From positions 1-8,281 of the forward strand of contig CAMFNC010000040.1 in the NCBI GenBank assembly GCA_945965245.1: 8,281 bases of DNA. The letters run 5' to 3'. This document shows, piece by piece, positions 5,876 through 8,281 of the stretch (position 1 is its first letter; each line of letters starts with the position of its first letter). The DNA is from an uncultured Porphyromonas sp. (GTDB taxonomy: Bacteria; Bacteroidota; Bacteroidia; Bacteroidales; Porphyromonadaceae). The notes beneath the pieces are model-generated. The model was not told the DNA's origin. It worked only from the letters and a program-made list of their open reading frames with translations, and did no database searches. The translations under genes were made by a program, and so were the position numbers.

Positions 5876-6634
5876 ATGAAAAAGTTTAGAAATTTAGAAT
5901 TGCACGACATGCTGCCGAGCACCAATACGTATCTGGCCGAACAGTTGGCAGCACAACCTGATTTACCCGAACTATTTGCCGTGATGGCACGCTTGCAAAC
6001 AGGAGGCCGGGGACAACGCGGTAATGTCTGGCACGCTGCTCCGGGTAAAAATATCACAATGTCTTACCTGCTGCGTCCGCAATTTCTGGAAACGGATCGC
6101 CAATTTGTGATTTCGGAACTGGCGGCCATCACAGTGGCTCGCACTCTGGTCAAATTTATGGACGAAGAGCAGCGAACACATCTGACCGTAAAGTGGCCCA
6201 ACGACATTTACTATGACGACCAAAAGATTGCCGGTATTCTGATTGAGCACAGCCTCACGGGTACCATTATTAACTACAGCATTGTGGGACTGGGCATCAA
6301 CATCAATGAAACGGAGTTTCCCAAAGAACTGCCCAATCCCATCTCGCTGGCGCAAATTACCGGTAAGCAATATGCCATCGAAGAGATACTAGAAATATTG
6401 CTACAAGAGGTGCAAGAGGCATACCGACAAATCAAGAAAGGCATGATGAGTGATTTGCACGCCCGCTACATGAATCATCTGTATCGCCGCGACGGACCGT
6501 TTTATCCCTATGAAAACGCGCAAGGCAAATTCATGGCGCGCATCCGTACAGTACAGCCCAATGGCATCATCACGCTGTGCCATGAAGACGGCACGCTGCA
6601 CGATTACGCATTCAAAGAACTGCGATACCTCTAA
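5876..6634 (+). CDS. birA: Biotin--[acetyl-CoA-carboxylase] ligase, monofunctional (no DNA-binding domain)
   Basis: This cytoplasmic enzyme activates biotin to biotinyl-5'-AMP and transfers it to a lysine of biotin carboxyl carrier domains, supporting fatty acid synthesis. Of the 252 residues, the catalytic core begins almost at once: STN (15-17), the adenylate-binding loop QTGGRGQRGNVW (41-52), KWPNDI (106-111), KIAGILIE (117-124) with Lys117 at the position of the catalytic lysine, and GLGININ (138-144). The C-terminal SH3-like domain covers roughly the last 50 residues (MARIRTVQPNGIITL). There is no N-terminal winged-helix domain, so unlike E. coli BirA it should not repress biotin genes; this agrees with a lone bioD under no visible biotin operator. 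It sits 6 bases before the RNA methyltransferase gene, pointing to one transcript. Confidence 0.95.
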   Translation: MKKFRNLELHDMLPSTNTYLAEQLAAQPDLPELFAVMARLQTGGRGQRGNVWHAAPGKNITMSYLLRPQFLETDRQFVISELAAITVARTLVKFMDEEQRTHLTVKWPNDIYYDDQKIAGILIEHSLTGTIINYSIVGLGININETEFPKELPNPISLAQITGKQYAIEEILEILLQEVQEAYRQIKKGMMSDLHARYMNHLYRRDGPFYPYENAQGKFMARIRTVQPNGIITLCHEDGTLHDYAFKELRYL

Positions 6635-6640
6635 GATTTC

Positions 6641-7426
6641 ATGCAAACCATACTCACTCAGGCCGACAAACATCTGATACGCTCGCTTAAACGGAAAAGC
6701 GAACGCGATGCTTTGGGTTTATTTGTGGCAGAAGGTCCCAAAGTGGTGGCAGACCTGATGCCTCACTTCCGCTGCCACCTGTTGATTGGCGGGTATGATG
6801 AACTGGAGGCTCTGAAACCGTGGCTCAATCATGTGGAGAAGTGCTGCGAAATGCCTCACACATACGATTACAAATCGCTCAGCCATCTGAATACGGCAAG
6901 ACCTCCGATAGCCATATTCCACACCCCCAAGTCCACGCCAGACCATCCTCCGATACCCGAAGCATTGGCCCTGCTGCTGGATGGTGTGCAAGACCCCGGT
7001 AATCTGGGTACCATCATCCGCACAGCACATTGGTTCGGCATCCGCCGGATTTATCTATCACCCAGCACTGCCGATCCCTATCAATCCAAAGTAGTGCAGA
7101 GCACAATGGGCTCATTGGCTCAAGTGGATTTGCTTCCACTTGGCGAAACCGGTCTGCAAACACTGCTCATGCAGATCCAAGAACACGCCTTGCCCATTTA
7201 CGGCACCACACTGCACGGCTCCCCCATTGGGCAAACCACACTGGGCAAACTGAGTGTGCCGGCTCTATTGGTAATGGGCAACGAAGGCAACGGCATTTCA
7301 TCCACGGTAATGAGTCGGCTGAGTGTGGCACTAACCATTCCCGCTCTGACCGCCACCCCACCCGACTCACTCAATGTGGCTATTGCCACGGCACTCTGCC
7401 TGGCCGAATTTGCACGTCACGGATAG
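6641..7426 (+). CDS. SpoU/TrmH-family RNA 2'-O-ribose methyltransferase
   Basis: The protein is a knotted (SPOUT) S-adenosylmethionine-dependent methyltransferase that modifies a ribose 2'-OH in tRNA or rRNA; the target base cannot be told from sequence. In 261 residues there is an N-terminal substrate-binding domain (about 1-105, with the typical KRKSERDALGLFVAEGPKVV opening) and a catalytic domain carrying the three SPOU motifs: LDGVQDPGNLGTIIRTA (113-129; Asn121 and Arg127 are the conserved pair), LLVMGNEGNGIS (209-220), and PPDSLNVAIATAL (240-252; Ser243-Leu244-Asn245). All motifs are intact. The 6-base gap after birA suggests co-transcription. RlmB-, TrmH- and TsnR-like members share these motifs, so I give no symbol. 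Confidence 0.92.
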   Translation: MQTILTQADKHLIRSLKRKSERDALGLFVAEGPKVVADLMPHFRCHLLIGGYDELEALKPWLNHVEKCCEMPHTYDYKSLSHLNTARPPIAIFHTPKSTPDHPPIPEALALLLDGVQDPGNLGTIIRTAHWFGIRRIYLSPSTADPYQSKVVQSTMGSLAQVDLLPLGETGLQTLLMQIQEHALPIYGTTLHGSPIGQTTLGKLSVPALLVMGNEGNGISSTVMSRLSVALTIPALTATPPDSLNVAIATALCLAEFARHG

Positions 7427-7449
7427 TCTCGGGAAACAATTTCGACTCT

Positions 7450-7540
7450 TGATTTGCAAAAAATATCAAATTAAAGAAGCGGAAACTGAACCATTTCGCA
7501 GAAAGGTTGTTTTGATATAGTAAACATTAAAATCAAATCA
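7450..7540. repeat. Nested inverted repeats in the tpx leader, possible operator
   Basis: Outer arms TGATTTG (7450-7456) and CAAATCA (7534-7540) enclose inner arms ATATCAAA (7463-7470) and TTTGATAT (7511-7518), all perfect complements. Both pairs share a TTGAT/ATCAA core, so four related half-sites lie within 91 bases ahead of a peroxide-stress gene. The region is AT-rich, which lowers the significance. No canonical OxyR site and no clear TAnnTTTG promoter box is visible; TTGATTTG and TTGTTTTG each miss it by one base. Confidence 0.3.
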
Positions 7541-7546
7541 GAAAGT

Positions 7547-8050
7547 ATGTCTATCGTAACACTCAAAGGAGCAATCCAAATGAATACCACGGGCGAACTG
7601 CCCCAAGTAGGTACCGTGGCACCCGATTTCACCGTAGTGAAAACAGACCTCAGCGAACTCAAACTGAGCGACCTGAGAGGCAAAAAAGTGGTTCTGAACA
7701 TTTTCCCCAGCGTAGATACGGATGTATGCGCTGCCAGCGTGCGTCGTTTCAACCAAGAGGCTTCCCAATTGGATAACACCGTGATATTATGCATATCACA
7801 AGACCTACCCTTTGCTCATGCTCGTTTCTGCGGAGCAGAAGGCCTGAACAATGTGGTTTCTGCGTCCACATTTCGCTACAACTGCTTCAACGAAGGCTAT
7901 GGCATGCGTCTTGCAGATGGCCCCATGGCCGGTCTGATGGCACGCAGCGTGGTGGTAATCAACGAAAACGGTCAAGTAAAATACACTCAGTTGGTGGGCG
8001 AAGTGACCGAAGAACCTAATTACGAAGCTGCCATTGTCGCACTGAAGTAA
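7547..8050 (+). CDS. tpx: Thiol peroxidase (atypical 2-Cys peroxiredoxin)
   Basis: Tpx reduces hydrogen peroxide and organic, especially lipid, hydroperoxides using thioredoxin as electron donor. The 167-residue product matches the E. coli enzyme in length and numbering: the peroxidatic Cys61 sits in FPSVDTDVCAASVRRFN, the resolving Cys95 in DLPFAHARFCGAEG, and Thr58 precedes the peroxidatic cysteine as usual. A third cysteine, Cys82, lies in the strand ahead of SQDLPFA. There is no signal peptide, so it should act in the cytoplasm. The start at 7547 (MSIVTLKG) keeps the conserved N-terminal beta hairpin and follows an AGAAAGT leader; an internal ATG at residue 12 would remove that hairpin. 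It stands alone between a 120-base leader and its own terminator and is probably independently regulated by oxidative stress. Confidence 0.96.
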   Translation: MSIVTLKGAIQMNTTGELPQVGTVAPDFTVVKTDLSELKLSDLRGKKVVLNIFPSVDTDVCAASVRRFNQEASQLDNTVILCISQDLPFAHARFCGAEGLNNVVSASTFRYNCFNEGYGMRLADGPMAGLMARSVVVINENGQVKYTQLVGEVTEEPNYEAAIVALK

Positions 8051-8074
8051 TCGCTTCTTTCTAACAACATCTCA

Positions 8075-8118
8075 GAGGCTGCACTGAAACTCCGGTTTCG
8101 ATGCAGCTCTTGTTTTTA
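8075..8118 (+). terminator. Intrinsic terminator of tpx
   Basis: GCTGCACTGAAAC (8078-8090) pairs with GTTTCGATGCAGC (8095-8107) around a TCCG loop, with one mismatch and one G-U pair, followed by TCTTGTTTTTA. It begins about 25 bases after the tpx stop. Confidence 0.85.
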
Positions 8119-8165
8119 TCAAACATCATAGCACCCAATACAAGAAGTATTCGGATTTATTTACG

Positions 8166-8173
8166 TAGTTTTG
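8166..8173 (+). promoter_or_regulatory. Probable -7 promoter element for the gene at 8248
   Basis: TAGTTTTG is an exact fit to the Bacteroidetes -7 consensus TAnnTTTG, placed between the tpx terminator and the next start codon. The predicted leader would be about 65-70 bases. No clear TTTG -33 element is seen at the expected spacing. Confidence 0.5.
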
Positions 8174-8247
8174 TATATAGAAGGAAGCACAAGGTAAATG
8201 CGCTTTCAGGATAACACAGAAAACACCTTAGAAGTAAAATCATAATC

Positions 8248-8281
8248 ATGACAACATTAGATCGCAACAACTACTGCGTAA
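8248..8281 (+). CDS. Start of a gene cut by the window edge, possibly mannose-1-phosphate guanylyltransferase
   Basis: After the promoter-like element an ATG opens a frame of 11 complete codons, MTTLDRNNYCV, running off the right edge. It is preceded by an A-rich leader (AAGTAAAATCATAATC) like other starts here. The short NNYCV resembles the N-terminus of Bacteroidetes GDP-mannose pyrophosphorylases (ManC), in which NYCV leads directly into the nucleotide-binding IMAGG motif. Eleven residues are too few to be sure; it could be another nucleotidyltransferase or an unrelated gene. Confidence 0.4.
   Translation, partial: MTTLDRNNYCV

Noticed and set aside
5876..6634. BirA as a biotin-responsive repressor
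   Set aside because: The catalytic core begins within the first 15 residues, so there is no room for a DNA-binding winged helix.
7030..7452. Forward open frame of 140 codons in another frame of the RNA methyltransferase gene
   Set aside because: It overlaps intact SPOU motifs in the true frame and its translation is low-complexity, rich in His, Arg and Ser.

Overview
The window is ordinary chromosomal DNA from a member of the Bacteroidetes, most likely order Bacteroidales (Prevotella/Bacteroides-like). This rests on the sequence of the Rel C-terminus, an MsrB-MsrA fusion with a lipoprotein-type signal, A-rich rather than Shine-Dalgarno-like start regions, and several TAnnTTTG hexamer-type -7 promoter elements characteristic of this phylum. 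The genus cannot be fixed from the sequence alone.

Layout. Bases 1-4268 hold a tightly packed forward run: the 3' end of a bifunctional (p)ppGpp synthetase/hydrolase (rel), bioD overlapping it by 4 bases, an exported MsrB-MsrA methionine sulfoxide reductase overlapping bioD, radC, and a secreted Ntn-type cysteine amidohydrolase. A strong symmetric terminator hairpin (4293-4335) closes the run. Bases 4336-4800 are non-coding today. They contain an 86-base inverted-repeat-bounded segment with GC-rich direct repeats (4367-4452) and, on the minus strand, a decayed N-terminus of an XRE-family helix-turn-helix regulator (4468-4587) that standard ORF calling does not present as a gene. Then follows AT-rich spacer and the terminator of rdgB.

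rdgB (4807-5412) is the only intact gene on the minus strand. It is divergent from an MmcQ/YjbR gene (5476-5829), and the 63-base gap carries back-to-back -7 promoter elements. Downstream in the forward direction come birA (biotin-protein ligase without a DNA-binding domain), a SpoU/TrmH-family RNA methyltransferase 6 bases later, and tpx (thiol peroxidase) behind a 120-base leader with nested inverted repeats. A terminator follows tpx, and then a promoter and the first 11 codons of a gene that looks like manC.

Functionally the neighbourhood mixes stress response and damage repair (Rel, MsrBA, RadC, RdgB, Tpx) with biotin metabolism (BioD makes dethiobiotin, BirA attaches finished biotin to carboxylases). 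These genes are not one pathway, and I see no intact phage, transposon, CRISPR or defence locus. The least expected content is the XRE remnant plus repeat in the 4.3-4.6 kb gap, which looks like the scar of a lost regulatory or toxin-antitoxin-type locus.
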